Source: Cryomorphaceae bacterium
GTDB lineage: Bacteria > Bacteroidota > Bacteroidia > Flavobacteriales_D > Parvicellaceae
DNA: 64,000 bases
Direction of reading: 5' to 3'
Assembly (NCBI GenBank): GCA_905182525.1
Contig: CAJJBV010000004.1
Coordinates: 196,068 to 260,067, forward strand
In this document: in pieces, positions 54,520-63,594 of the stretch
Position numbering within the stretch: position 1 is the first letter of the stretch
How the letters are laid out: the number at the start of each line of letters is the position of its first letter
The notes under the pieces: model-generated
Seen by the model: only the letters and a program-made list of their open reading frames with translations
Told to the model about the DNA's origin: nothing
Database searches by the model: none
Made by a program: the position numbers and the translations under genes

Positions 54520-55878
54520 ATGAATTTTCATTTTATAGCAATTGGAGGTAGTGCAATGCATAATTTAGCTATTGCTTTACATTTAAAGGGGGAAAGAGTA
54601 ACTGGTTCTGATGATGAGATTTTTAGTCCCTCTAAAGAAAGGTTAGAAAGTCATGGTCTTTTACCAACTAAAATAGGTTGGAACCCCGATTATATTAACT
54701 CAGAAATAGACAATATTATTTTGGGAATGCATGCTAGAATTGATAATCCTGAGCTTGTTAAGGCTAAAGAATTAAAAATTCCTATTTTTTCTTATCCGGA
54801 GTTTATTTATCAGCAAACTAAGGACCAATTAAGAGTTGTAATAGGAGGAAGTCATGGAAAGACATCCATAACAAGTATGATTCTTCATGTTTTAACAAAA
54901 AACAATATAAAACATAACTATATGGTTGGTGCTCAACTAGAAGGCTTTGACTGTATGGTTAAATTATCTGATGATTCTAAAATTGCTATTATTGAAGGAG
55001 ATGAATATCTTTCTTCACCAATTGATAGAAGACCAAAGTTTCATTTATATCAACCGAACATTGCTGTTATTAGTGGAATAGCCTGGGATCATATTAATGT
55101 ATTTCCAACATTCGAAAATTATATAGATCAATTTAATATTTTCGCTCAAGAAATCAATATTGAAGGTACACTCATTTATTGTGAAGAAGATCAGGAGCTA
55201 AATAATATGATAAATTCTAACTCATATGCGTGTGAATTAACGCCATATAAAACCCATAGTTTTGAAATAGATAATAATATCACATTAATTACAGATAATA
55301 ATAAACAAATGATTCCAATAGAAATTTTTGGAATACATAATTTACAAAACTTAAGAGCAGCTCAATTAGTTTGTAGAAAATTGGGTGTTGAAGACACTGA
55401 TTTTTATTCTGCAATAAAAGACTTTAAAGGGGCATCTAAAAGAATGGAATTGGTAAAAGAGAATAACCAAAGTTCATTTTATAAAGATTTTGCTCATTCT
55501 CCTTCCAAACTTAAGGCTACAACGTCTGCCTTGAAGCAGCAATTTCCAAATAGAAAATTAGTAGCATGTATGGAGCTTCATACATTTAGTAGTCTAAATT
55601 TAGATTTTTTAAAATTGTATCATAAAAGTATGTCCAATGCAGATGAAGCTTTTGTCTATTTTAATGAAGAAACTATATTACATAAAAGATTAGAAAAGAT
55701 AGAAAAAAAAGATGTTTATGATGCTTTTGGAACTTCGAACCTGAAAGTTTTTACATCTTCTAAAGAACTTCAATCAAATCTGTTTTCCAAAGATTGGACT
55801 AACTCTAATTTATTAATGATGAGTAGTGGAACATTTGACGGTCTTGACTTTAATAAAATTGCAGATAAAATTATCTAA
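54520..55878 (+). CDS. mpl: Mur ligase family protein, Mpl-like (UDP-MurNAc tripeptide recycling ligase)
   Basis: A 452-residue Mur ligase. The N-terminal Rossmann start is FIAIGGSAMHNLAIALHLKG, the ATP loop GGSHGKTSITSMILH, the Mg-binding IIEGDEYLSSPID, and the lysine/His region ISGIAWDHINVFPT. The C-terminal domain starts KDFAHSPSKLKAT. The GSAMHNLA lead and lack of MurC-type GIGGSGMSG favour Mpl, which reattaches recycled murein tripeptide to UDP-MurNAc. In Bacteroidota it is often annotated as peptidoglycan synthetase. Confidence 0.85.
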   Translation: MNFHFIAIGGSAMHNLAIALHLKGERVTGSDDEIFSPSKERLESHGLLPTKIGWNPDYINSEIDNIILGMHARIDNPELVKAKELKIPIFSYPEFIYQQTKDQLRVVIGGSHGKTSITSMILHVLTKNNIKHNYMVGAQLEGFDCMVKLSDDSKIAIIEGDEYLSSPIDRRPKFHLYQPNIAVISGIAWDHINVFPTFENYIDQFNIFAQEINIEGTLIYCEEDQELNNMINSNSYACELTPYKTHSFEIDNNITLITDNNKQMIPIEIFGIHNLQNLRAAQLVCRKLGVEDTDFYSAIKDFKGASKRMELVKENNQSSFYKDFAHSPSKLKATTSALKQQFPNRKLVACMELHTFSSLNLDFLKLYHKSMSNADEAFVYFNEETILHKRLEKIEKKDVYDAFGTSNLKVFTSSKELQSNLFSKDWTNSNLLMMSSGTFDGLDFNKIADKII

Positions 55879-55879
55879 T

Positions 55880-56422
55880 TTATTTTCTAAAGAAATAGGT
55901 TAAAATACTTATAATTAAAGTAAATACCATTCCAGTAAATAAAAATGAAAATAAACTTATTGGGAAAACTTTGCTAGGTGTTAGAAATTCATTGATGTTG
56001 TCCTGTTGCATTTCAATAAGGTCTGCGGGAGATTTTCCATTGTAAAAGTCTGGGTTTAGTCTTATTTTTTCTTTTGCTTGGTCTAACGTCTCCGGTATTT
56101 CAGAAAGTTCAAGTAGTGTGTTTTTTTTATTTTCTAAAACCACTGGGTTTATCCATTTATGGTAACTAAAAAAATAAAAACTTATAAAAAATGAAAAAAC
56201 CACGCTTATAAGAATACCTTTTTTTAAATTATCTAATCTAGATATTGAATAATTTTGATAGTTTATTACTAAAAGTATAGTTAATATAAGATTCAATGAA
56301 TGAAAAAAGAAACTTAATATGCTTAATTTTAAAGTAACTTCTATTTCAGATAGATAAATTATAAATTCAAATACCAGGGAAACTAAAATTGCAATTAAAG
56401 AAGATATAATGTATTTAAACAT
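55880..56422 (-). CDS. DUF4199-type membrane protein
   Basis: A 180-residue inner-membrane protein with four predicted helices (about residues 3-25, 32-57, 69-88 and 153-177) and a soluble amphipathic stretch (90-150). This layout fits DUF4199 of Bacteroidota; function unknown. It is 5 bases downstream of rho on the same strand and convergent to mpl, with one base between the two stops. Confidence 0.65.
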   Translation of the reverse strand: MFKYIISSLIAILVSLVFEFIIYLSEIEVTLKLSILSFFFHSLNLILTILLVINYQNYSISRLDNLKKGILISVVFSFFISFYFFSYHKWINPVVLENKKNTLLELSEIPETLDQAKEKIRLNPDFYNGKSPADLIEMQQDNINEFLTPSKVFPISLFSFLFTGMVFTLIISILTYFFRK

Positions 56423-56427
56423 CTTAA

Positions 56428-58016
56428 TTACCCATTCATAGATACTAAAAACTCTTCATTTGATTTTGTTGATCTCATTCTGTCTTTCATAAACTCCATT
56501 GCCTCAATAGGATTCATATCTGCTAAGTGTTTTCTCAGTATCCAAACTCTTTGTAAAGTTTCTTTATCCATCAGTAGGTCTTCTCTTCTTGTTCCTGAAG
56601 TGAGTATATCAATAGCTGGGAAAATTCTTCTATTAGAAATTTTTCTATCAAGTTGAAGTTCCATATTTCCAGTTCCTTTAAATTCTTCAAATATTACTTC
56701 ATCCATTTTAGAGCCAGTTTCTGTAAGAGCAGTTGCCAAAATAGTTAATGAGCCACCATTTTCTATTTTTCTTGCAGCTCCAAAGAATCTTTTAGGTTTA
56801 TGTAGAGCATTTGCGTCTACACCACCTGTCAAAACTTTTCCTGAAGCAGGCATTACCGTGTTATATGCTCTAGCAAGTCTAGTAATTGAGTCTAAAAGAA
56901 TACATACATCATGCCCACATTCTACTAATCTTTTAGCTTTTTGTAGAACAATATTTGCCACTTTTACGTGCCTATCTGCTGGTTCGTCAAATGTAGAGGC
57001 AATAACTTCTGCTTTAACACTTCTTTGCATGTCTGTTACTTCTTCAGGTCTTTCATCAATTAACAACACCATTAAGTAGGTTTCAGGATGATTAGCAGCA
57101 ATTGCGTTTGCAACATCTTTAAGTAGAACAGTCTTTCCAGTTTTTGGTTGAGCTACAATCATTCCTCTTTGCCCTTTTCCAATTGGAGAGAATAAATCCA
57201 TTACTCTTGTAGAGCTTGTTTCAGTACTATGTCCAGTTAGATTAAATTTTTCAGAGGGGAATAATGGAGTAAGTGACTCAAAGGGAACTCTGTCTCTAAT
57301 AAACTCAGGTTCTCTCCCATTAATTTTCTCTACTTCAACAAGGGGGAAATATCTTTCTCCAAACTTAGGTGGTCTTACAACTCCTTTTATAGTATCACCA
57401 GTTTTAAGTCCAAAAAACTTAACTTGAGATTGAGATACATAAACATCATCGGGTGATGATAAATAATGATAATCTGCAGATCTTAAGAAACCATACCCAT
57501 CTTGCATTAGTTCAAGTACACCTTCACTTATAACTATGCCTTTAAAATCATATTCGTAATCTTCTCGTTTATTGTTTCTTTCTATATTTCTGTCTTTTCT
57601 CTCAGGAATTCGATCATTTTTATTATTATTATTTCGATCATTTTTATTATTGATGTTTCGATCGTTTTTATTATTATTAGTGTTTCGATCGTTTTTATAA
57701 CATTGTTTCTATCAGGTGTTTTATTATTGTTGTTTTCTTTATTTTGATTAGGATTTTTATTTGCTTCAACTACCTTTTCTATTTTCTTGTCATTTGAAAT
57801 TACATTTGAATTGACATTTGGATTAGTGTTTACTGGTTTAGTATCAACAGGTGCTTTTTTCTCAACTTCAGTATTTGGTTTAAGAGCTTGCTCATCAAGT
57901 ATTTTATAGACTAATTCTTGTTTTTTGAGTTTGTCTGATTTAGAGATATTTAACTTTTCAGCAATTTCTCTAAGTTCTGAAACTTTTTTATTATTTAATT
58001 TTTCAATATCGTACAT
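56428..58016 (-). CDS. rho: Transcription termination factor Rho, split by one frameshift
   Basis: Rho helicase ends transcripts that are not translated. The N-terminus ([20 protein letters not shown], a Rho_N/SAP-like domain) is followed by an Asn/Lys-rich low-complexity insertion typical of Bacteroidota Rho. The frame breaks at 57696-57705. Restoring one base lets it continue as [20 protein letters not shown], then [20 protein letters not shown] (RNA-binding cold-shock domain). The ATPase core has [14 protein letters not shown] (Walker A), [13 protein letters not shown] (Walker B) and the Q-loop [18 protein letters not shown]. Both halves are intact, so a sequencing indel is the likely cause for this important gene. 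Confidence 0.9.
57600..57705 (-). repeat. In-frame tandem repeat inside rho (KNDRN units)
   Basis: Four units spaced 24, 24 and 27 bases (CGATC at 57611, 57635, 57659 and 57686), each encoding Lys-Asn-Asp-Arg-Asn plus two to four Asn. Unit lengths are multiples of three, so copy number can change without breaking the frame. The apparent frameshift lies at its upstream edge. Confidence 0.75.
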
Positions 58017-58195
58017 CTATAATAGATTATTTTAAGGGTGAAATTTTTTTATTAGGGTTGTTTTCTTAAGAAATAAAGTGGGGTTTTGTCGAAAGACATT
58101 TCAAATATAATAAAGTATCTTATTTAAAAAAATTTTTTGCATTGATCTTAATAACTATTTTTACAAAAAAAATGTTTAAATCTTAATTTTATAAA

Positions 58196-58672
58196 ATGAT
58201 ACAAAGAATACAAACACTTTACATTTTATTGTTTTGCACTATTTTGTTTATCGCTTCGTCACTGCCTTTTGCATCTTTAAATATCAATAATGAGTCCCTA
58301 TACTTTCTTTATCCAACTGGATGGGAGAGTACATCAAGCTTAGATGGTTTAAAAGTATATCCGTTTTATTCGGGTTATCTGGTTGCAGTGTCATTTGGAA
58401 TATTAATGCTAGTAAACTACAAAAAAAGACCAAAGCAATTGAGGTATGGAATGTTTAGCTATTTCTTTGTTTTACTTACGATTGTTTATATGCTATTTGA
58501 GGTTTCCAATACTTTAGAAATTCTTTTAAAAAACAATTCAAATTTAAAATATAATATAAAGTACCTGTATAGTACATATTTATTAATTTCTTCATTACCT
58601 GTAATCTTCTTAGCAAATAGAGCAATTAAAAAAGATCAGAAATTAGTTAGTTCTTTAGACCGCCTTAGGTAA
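58196..58672 (+). CDS. DUF4293 family membrane protein
   Basis: A 158-residue protein beginning MIQRIQTLYILLFCTILFIA, the typical start of DUF4293 of Bacteroidota. It has four hydrophobic helices (about 7-28, 60-78, 90-108, 128-146). It is encoded divergently from rho, a neighbourhood I associate with this family in Flavobacteria. Function unknown. Its 3' end overlaps the convergent phosphoesterase gene by 18 bases. Confidence 0.8.
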   Translation: MIQRIQTLYILLFCTILFIASSLPFASLNINNESLYFLYPTGWESTSSLDGLKVYPFYSGYLVAVSFGILMLVNYKKRPKQLRYGMFSYFFVLLTIVYMLFEVSNTLEILLKNNSNLKYNIKYLYSTYLLISSLPVIFLANRAIKKDQKLVSSLDRLR

Positions 58673-59173
58673 ATCACTTCTTTTCTTTAATTCAATAACT
58701 TGAAGATTCTTTATTGATTCCAAATGCAGATCAAACCTTATAATTGTTCTTACTTTATGAAAACCTACTATTCCAGCAGCCCCAGGATTAATATAAAGCA
58801 TCTCATATTTTCTATCAAAAATCACTTTACAAATATGGGAGTGGCCACAAATAAAAATATTTGGTTTGAATTTTTCTATTTCTTTTTTAGAGTTTTTAAA
58901 ATAATTATAAGGTTTTCCACCTATGTGCGTAATAAGTATTTTATGCTTTCCATATTCTATAAATTGGTTTAACGGAAACTCTTGTCTAATCTCATTATTA
59001 TCTATGTTCCCATATACTCCTTTTAAAGGGGCAATATTCTTTAATCGATCAGTAATTTCTAAATTCCCAATATCACCTGCATGCCAGATTTCATCACAAA
59101 TAGAAAAATATTTTTCAAATGAACTGTCCCAGTAACTATGGGTATCCGAAATAACACCAATTTTCTTAATCAA
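58655..59173 (-). CDS. YfcE/MJ0936-type metallophosphoesterase
   Basis: A 172-residue calcineurin-like phosphoesterase. The metal-binding motifs are GVISDTHSYW, HAGDIGN, GVYGNIDNNE, ITHIGGKPY and CGHSHI, all present and ordered as in YfcE. It hydrolyses phosphodiesters; natural substrate unknown. It overlaps DUF4293 at the 3' end. Confidence 0.9.
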   Translation of the reverse strand: MIKKIGVISDTHSYWDSSFEKYFSICDEIWHAGDIGNLEITDRLKNIAPLKGVYGNIDNNEIRQEFPLNQFIEYGKHKILITHIGGKPYNYFKNSKKEIEKFKPNIFICGHSHICKVIFDRKYEMLYINPGAAGIVGFHKVRTIIRFDLHLESIKNLQVIELKKRSDLPKAV

Positions 59174-59222
59174 AATGTTTTCTTTGTCGTAGAATAGTTA
59201 ATTTTATTTAAATATATAAATT

Positions 59223-59864
59223 ATGAAATCAAGATTCTTTAGATGGGTATATTTGTTAATATTTATACCATTCTATAATTGCTTAGGTCACAGTAATAAT
59301 GAACTTATATCTACTAATATGAAAAATGAAAATTTAGAAACAATATATTTTGGCGCAGGATGTTTTTGGTGCGTTGAAGCAATTTTTCAACAAGTAAAAG
59401 GAGTTATTGAAGTTATTCCTGGTTATTGTGGCGGAGATTCTAAAAACCCTACTTATAATGAAGTTTGTTCTGGAAAAACTGGACATGTGGAAGTCGCAAA
59501 AGTTGTTTATGATCCAGATGCAGTGAATTTATCTCATTTATTAGATGTTTTTTGGAAAACACATGACCCGACAACATTAAATAGACAGGGAAACGATGTA
59601 GGAACACAATACAGGTCAGCGATATTTTATAATGAATTATCTCAAAAATCGAAAATTTTAAAATTCAAGGAAGAACTTAATTTAAAAAAAATTTGGGATA
59701 AGCCAGTAGTTACAGAAATAGAAAAAATTGATGTTTTTTATGTTGCTGAAAATTATCACCACAACTACTTTAATAATAATAAGAGTCAAGGTTATTGCCA
59801 ATTTGTTATTCAACCAAAGATTGACAAGTATAAAAATATTTTTGAAGTAAAAGATGCCAATTAA
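59223..59864 (+). CDS. msrA: Peptide-methionine (S)-S-oxide reductase MsrA, exported form
   Basis: Repairs oxidised methionine. The 213-residue protein has a leader with a lipobox-like FYNC (Cys20), then ETIYFGAGCFWCVEAIFQ with the catalytic Cys and the Phe-Trp pair. The family motif GGDSKNPTYNEVCSGKTGH and the C-terminal YHHNYFNNNKSQGYC with a candidate resolving Cys follow. The leader suggests a periplasmic lipoprotein, which is common in Bacteroidota. Confidence 0.92.
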   Translation: MKSRFFRWVYLLIFIPFYNCLGHSNNELISTNMKNENLETIYFGAGCFWCVEAIFQQVKGVIEVIPGYCGGDSKNPTYNEVCSGKTGHVEVAKVVYDPDAVNLSHLLDVFWKTHDPTTLNRQGNDVGTQYRSAIFYNELSQKSKILKFKEELNLKKIWDKPVVTEIEKIDVFYVAENYHHNYFNNNKSQGYCQFVIQPKIDKYKNIFEVKDAN

Positions 59865-59902
59865 TAACTTGTAACTTTATCTTTTAATAGAAACTAATAT
59901 TA

Positions 59903-61687
59903 ATGGTCGATTTCATAACAATTAAAAATTCTATTTATACTTCAGTATTAAGTCTATATGAAGATAAAAATATCCGAGATTTAGTTACGGTTGAAGAAAC
60001 AAAAAAAGATTTTGAAGGTGACTTAACCCTTGTGGTTTTTTCTCTTTTAAAGTTCTCAAAAAAATCTCCCGAGGAAACTGCAGATTTTGTAGGTGAATAT
60101 ATTTTAAAGAACACACCTTATTTTGAGAACTATAACATTGTAAAAGGATTTTTAAATTTAATAATAAAGCAAAAGTATTGGCTGAGTTCTTTTTAAGAAA
60201 TGGTTGAGTGAAGATAATTACGGGTTTATAACTAAACCTACTGGTCAATTATTTATGGTTGAATACTCTTCACCTAACACAAATAAACCTTTGCATTTAG
60301 GTCATCTTAGAAACATATTTTTAGGAGACAGTGTAGTTTCTTTACTAAAAGCAGTTGGTCATAAAGTTGTTAAAACACAAATAATTAACGATAGAGGAAT
60401 ACATATTTGTAAATCTATGGTAGCCTGGAAACTTCATGGAAATGGAGAAACACCCGATTCTATCAATTTAAAAGGGGATCATTTAGTTGGCAAATACTAT
60501 GTGCTTTTTGATAAAATATACAAAGAAGAAATTCAAAATTTAATAGATAATGGAGTTTCAGAAAAAGAAGCAAAAGTAAAAGCTCCTATTTTAATTGAAG
60601 CTAAAAAAATGCTTATTTCTTGGGAAAACGAGGATTCTGAAGTTAGAGCTCTATGGCGAGAAATGAACGGTTGGGTTTATGAAGGTTTTGAAAAAACCTA
60701 TCGGAATTTGGGAGTAATTTTGATAAACTTTACTATGAGTCAGATACCTACCAGCTTGGTAAAGAAGTTGTAAAAACAGGAGATAAAAAAAATATTTTTT
60801 ACGCTAAAGAAGATGGTTCAATTTGGTGTGATCTTTCCGAAGATAAAATTGATGATAAGTTACTGGTCCGTTCTGATGGCACTTCTGTTTATATGACACA
60901 AGATATTGGAACTGCCGTCCAAAGATATTTAGACTATCCAAAGCTTTCAGGTATTATATATACAGTTGGAAATGAACAAAATCATCATTTTAAAGTGCTG
61001 TTTAGAATTTTAGAAAAACTAAATTATTCTTGGTCATCTAAATGTTTTCATCTTTCTTATGGAATGGTTGATTTACCAGATGGGAAAATGAAATCTAGAG
61101 AAGGTACTGTTGTTGATGCTGATGAATTGTTAAGTTCTGTAATAAATGAAGCTAAAAACTTAACATCAGATAGAGGTTTTTTAGAAGGCCTGTCCGAAGA
61201 TGAAATTGCTGATATTTGTGAAAAAATTGGAATTTCGGGATTAAAATATTTTCTTTTAAAAGTTGACCCTAAGAAAAAAATGTCTTTTAATCCAAAAGAA
61301 ACCATTGATTTGTCTGGTCATACTGGACCATTTATTCAGTATACTTTTGTTAGAATAAAGAGTTTATTGAATAAATCTAAAAACTTAAATCATGAATTTG
61401 ATATTGATCAATTAGATATTAATTCCAAAGAACTAGATGTTTTAAAACAAATAGCAAAATTTCCTGAAGTTTTAGAACAATCTGCTACAGAATTATCACC
61501 TTATATACTAGCTAATTATTTATATTCTCTTGTTAAATCGTATAATTCTTTTTATCAGGACTTTCCAATAATTACAGAACCTGTAGAGAACTCTAAAAAC
61601 TTTAGAATTCAATTATCTAATATGACATCAAATTTAATTGAAAAGGGGATGAAAATTCTAGGGATTGAAATGCCCCTAAGAATGTAA
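59903..61687 (+). CDS. argS: Arginyl-tRNA synthetase, interrupted by frameshifts at two places
   Basis: Charges tRNA-Arg. Three frames join to one class I synthetase of nearly 600 residues. First, the N-terminal Arg_S domain (59903 to about 60190, FEGDLTLVVFSLLKF, KGFLNLII). Second, the catalytic part with VEYSSPNTNKPLHLGHLRN (the HIGH-like motif) up to about 60715. Third, FDKLYYESDTYQLGKEVV, the KMSK-like segment DGKMKSREGT, and the DALR anticodon-binding domain to 61687. The breaks lie in TTTTTAAGAAA at 60190-60200, where one T and one A appear missing, and in GTAATTTT at 60713-60721, where one A is missing. All other sequence is intact and the gene is essential, so these are most likely read errors. 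Confidence 0.88.
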
Positions 61688-62050
61688 TTATTTTTTAGTT
61701 GAAAAATTCTTCTTTTCCTTAATTCTTGCAGACTTACCGGTTCTTTCTCTTAAATAGAATAATCTTGATCTTCTTACTGAACCTTCTTTATTGACAACTA
61801 TTTCTTCTAAAAATGGAGAACCTAATGGGAAAATTCTTTCAACTCCAGTTCCACCAGACATTTTTCTAATTGTAAATGTTTCAGTTGTTCCAGAACCTCT
61901 TCTTTGTATAACTGTACCTTGAAAAGATTGTAGTCTTTCTTTATCACCTTCTTTAATTTTGTAAGTAACAGTTATTTTATCACCTGAACTGAATGAAGGC
62001 CACTGCTTAGTTTCGTTAATTTCACTAGAAATTTCTTTTATTATGTCCAT
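61688..62050 (-). CDS. rplS: 50S ribosomal protein L19 (bL19)
   Basis: A 120-residue ribosomal protein with [36 protein letters not shown], the conserved [20 protein letters not shown] and [11 protein letters not shown]-like (here [20 protein letters not shown]). Its stop abuts the argS stop. It lies downstream of trmD, as in many bacteria. Confidence 0.97.
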   Translation of the reverse strand: MDIIKEISSEINETKQWPSFSSGDKITVTYKIKEGDKERLQSFQGTVIQRRGSGTTETFTIRKMSGGTGVERIFPLGSPFLEEIVVNKEGSVRRSRLFYLRERTGKSARIKEKKNFSTKK

Positions 62051-62119
62051 GAGTCTTGTTTTAAGGCGTGCAATATTACAAAGAATATTTTATATTCTAT
62101 TCAAAGAGAACTTATAATT

Positions 62120-62806
62120 TCATTCCCTTTCATTTTTAGATAGATTAGGCCTTCTAATTTCTGTATTTTCAATAGCTTTTTCCTCTCTCCAAATCTCTAT
62201 TTCTTTAAGGTTTCCTGAGGTTAATATTTTAGGAACTTCCCAATCCTTAAATTTTGCTGGTCTTGTATATACAGGAGGTGCAATTAAATCATCTTGAAAT
62301 GAGTCAGTTAATGCAGATGTTTCATTGTTTAACACGCCTGGAATAAGTCTAATTATACTATCGCAAAGAACTGCAGCAGGCAGTTCACCACCTGAAAGAA
62401 CATAATCTCCAATAGAAATTTCTTTAGTAATTAAATAATCTCTTATTCTTTGGTCTATTCCTTTATAATGCCCGCAAAGAATAATTATATTTTTTTTAAG
62501 CGATAGTTGATTAGAATTACGCTGATTTAGATTTTCACCATCTGGAGTCATGAATATTGTCTCATCATAAGATATTTTTTCTTGTAATTTTTTAATACAA
62601 TTATAAACTGGTTCTATACTCAATACCATTCCTGCTCCTCCACCAAACGTATAATCATCAATACTTTTTTGCTTATTTGTACTATAGTCTCTTAAATTAT
62701 GAATGTTTATTTCTACTATTTTTTTTTCTTTAGCTCGTTTTAAAATAGAGTCATTAAACGGGCTTTCTAGTAGAGATGGAACTGCTGATATTATATCAAT
62801 TCTCAT
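62120..62806 (-). CDS. trmD: tRNA (guanine-37-N1)-methyltransferase TrmD
   Basis: Methylates G37 next to the anticodon to prevent frameshifting. The 228-residue SPOUT enzyme begins MRIDIISAVPSLLESPF. It has FGGGAGMVL, the knot segments LCGHYKGIDQRI and ISIGDYVLSGGELPAAVL, and YTRPAKFKDWEVPKIL. All are standard. It is followed by rplS and preceded by the MBL hydrolase with a 2-base gap. Confidence 0.96.
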   Translation of the reverse strand: MRIDIISAVPSLLESPFNDSILKRAKEKKIVEINIHNLRDYSTNKQKSIDDYTFGGGAGMVLSIEPVYNCIKKLQEKISYDETIFMTPDGENLNQRNSNQLSLKKNIIILCGHYKGIDQRIRDYLITKEISIGDYVLSGGELPAAVLCDSIIRLIPGVLNNETSALTDSFQDDLIAPPVYTRPAKFKDWEVPKILTSGNLKEIEIWREEKAIENTEIRRPNLSKNERE

Positions 62807-62808
62807 AC

Positions 62809-63594
62809 TTATTGAGATAAATTAATTTTTTGACCATCAAATGCCAATGAGATATTTTTGGGTAATTTTTTTTGAACTTCATCATGTAAACCCATAAAGT
62901 GAGATATATGTGTGAGTATTGCCTCTTTTGGTTTCAATTCATTTATTAATGACAATGCTTCTTCTAGATTAAAGTGTGATAAATGTTCTTTAATTCTTAA
63001 TGAATTAATAATTAAAACATCTAATTTTTTTAACTTATTTTTTTCAGATTCTGAAATAGTCTTAGCATCTGTTATATAGGCAAATTTCCCAATTTTAAAG
63101 CCTAATACTGGTAATTTGTAATGCATCACTTCAATGGGTTCAATTTTGATATCTTCAATATATGTATCTATACCTTTATCTAATTTAAATCTTTTGATTT
63201 TTGGAATTCCTGGGTATTGAAATTTAGGATCAAAAATGTAATGAAATTCTCTTTTTAGAGCTTTAAATACTTGGTCATTGCAATAAATATCAATTGGTTT
63301 TTTTTGAGAAAAATTAAATGGCCTTACATCATCTAGTCCTGCAACATGATCTTTATGTTCATGAGTAAACAAAACTGCATCTAAACTCTTTACTTTTAGA
63401 TTTAGCATTTGCTGTCTAAAATCGGGGCCTGTGTCAATAACTATTGATTTTCCTTTATAGTAAATATGTATTGAAGAACGTAATCTTTTATCTTTATAAT
63501 TTTCAGATTTACATACTTTACATTCACATCCAATAACCGGGACTCCTTGTGAGGTTCCTGAACCAGTTATGGTTACTATCATATTATTTTTCAT
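62809..63594 (-). CDS. MBL-fold metal-dependent hydrolase (PhnP-like phosphodiesterase)
   Basis: A 261-residue metallo-beta-lactamase fold enzyme. It has GSGTSQGVPVIGCECKVCKS (the PhnP/lipB-like Cys-rich start), VIDTGPDFRQQML, the metal-binding FTHEHKDHVAGLDDVRPF, AYITDAKTI and LTHISHFMGLHDEV. It resembles cyclic phosphodiesterases of the PhnP type; the true substrate is unknown. Its 5' end overlaps the cysteine desulfurase gene by 11 bases. Confidence 0.87.
   Translation of the reverse strand: MKNNMIVTITGSGTSQGVPVIGCECKVCKSENYKDKRLRSSIHIYYKGKSIVIDTGPDFRQQMLNLKVKSLDAVLFTHEHKDHVAGLDDVRPFNFSQKKPIDIYCNDQVFKALKREFHYIFDPKFQYPGIPKIKRFKLDKGIDTYIEDIKIEPIEVMHYKLPVLGFKIGKFAYITDAKTISESEKNKLKKLDVLIINSLRIKEHLSHFNLEEALSLINELKPKEAILTHISHFMGLHDEVQKKLPKNISLAFDGQKINLSQ

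Noticed and set aside
60190-60721. Programmed ribosomal frameshifting in argS
   Set aside because: Two separate sites with different motifs at homopolymers, and the same defect in other genes, fit sequencing indels better.
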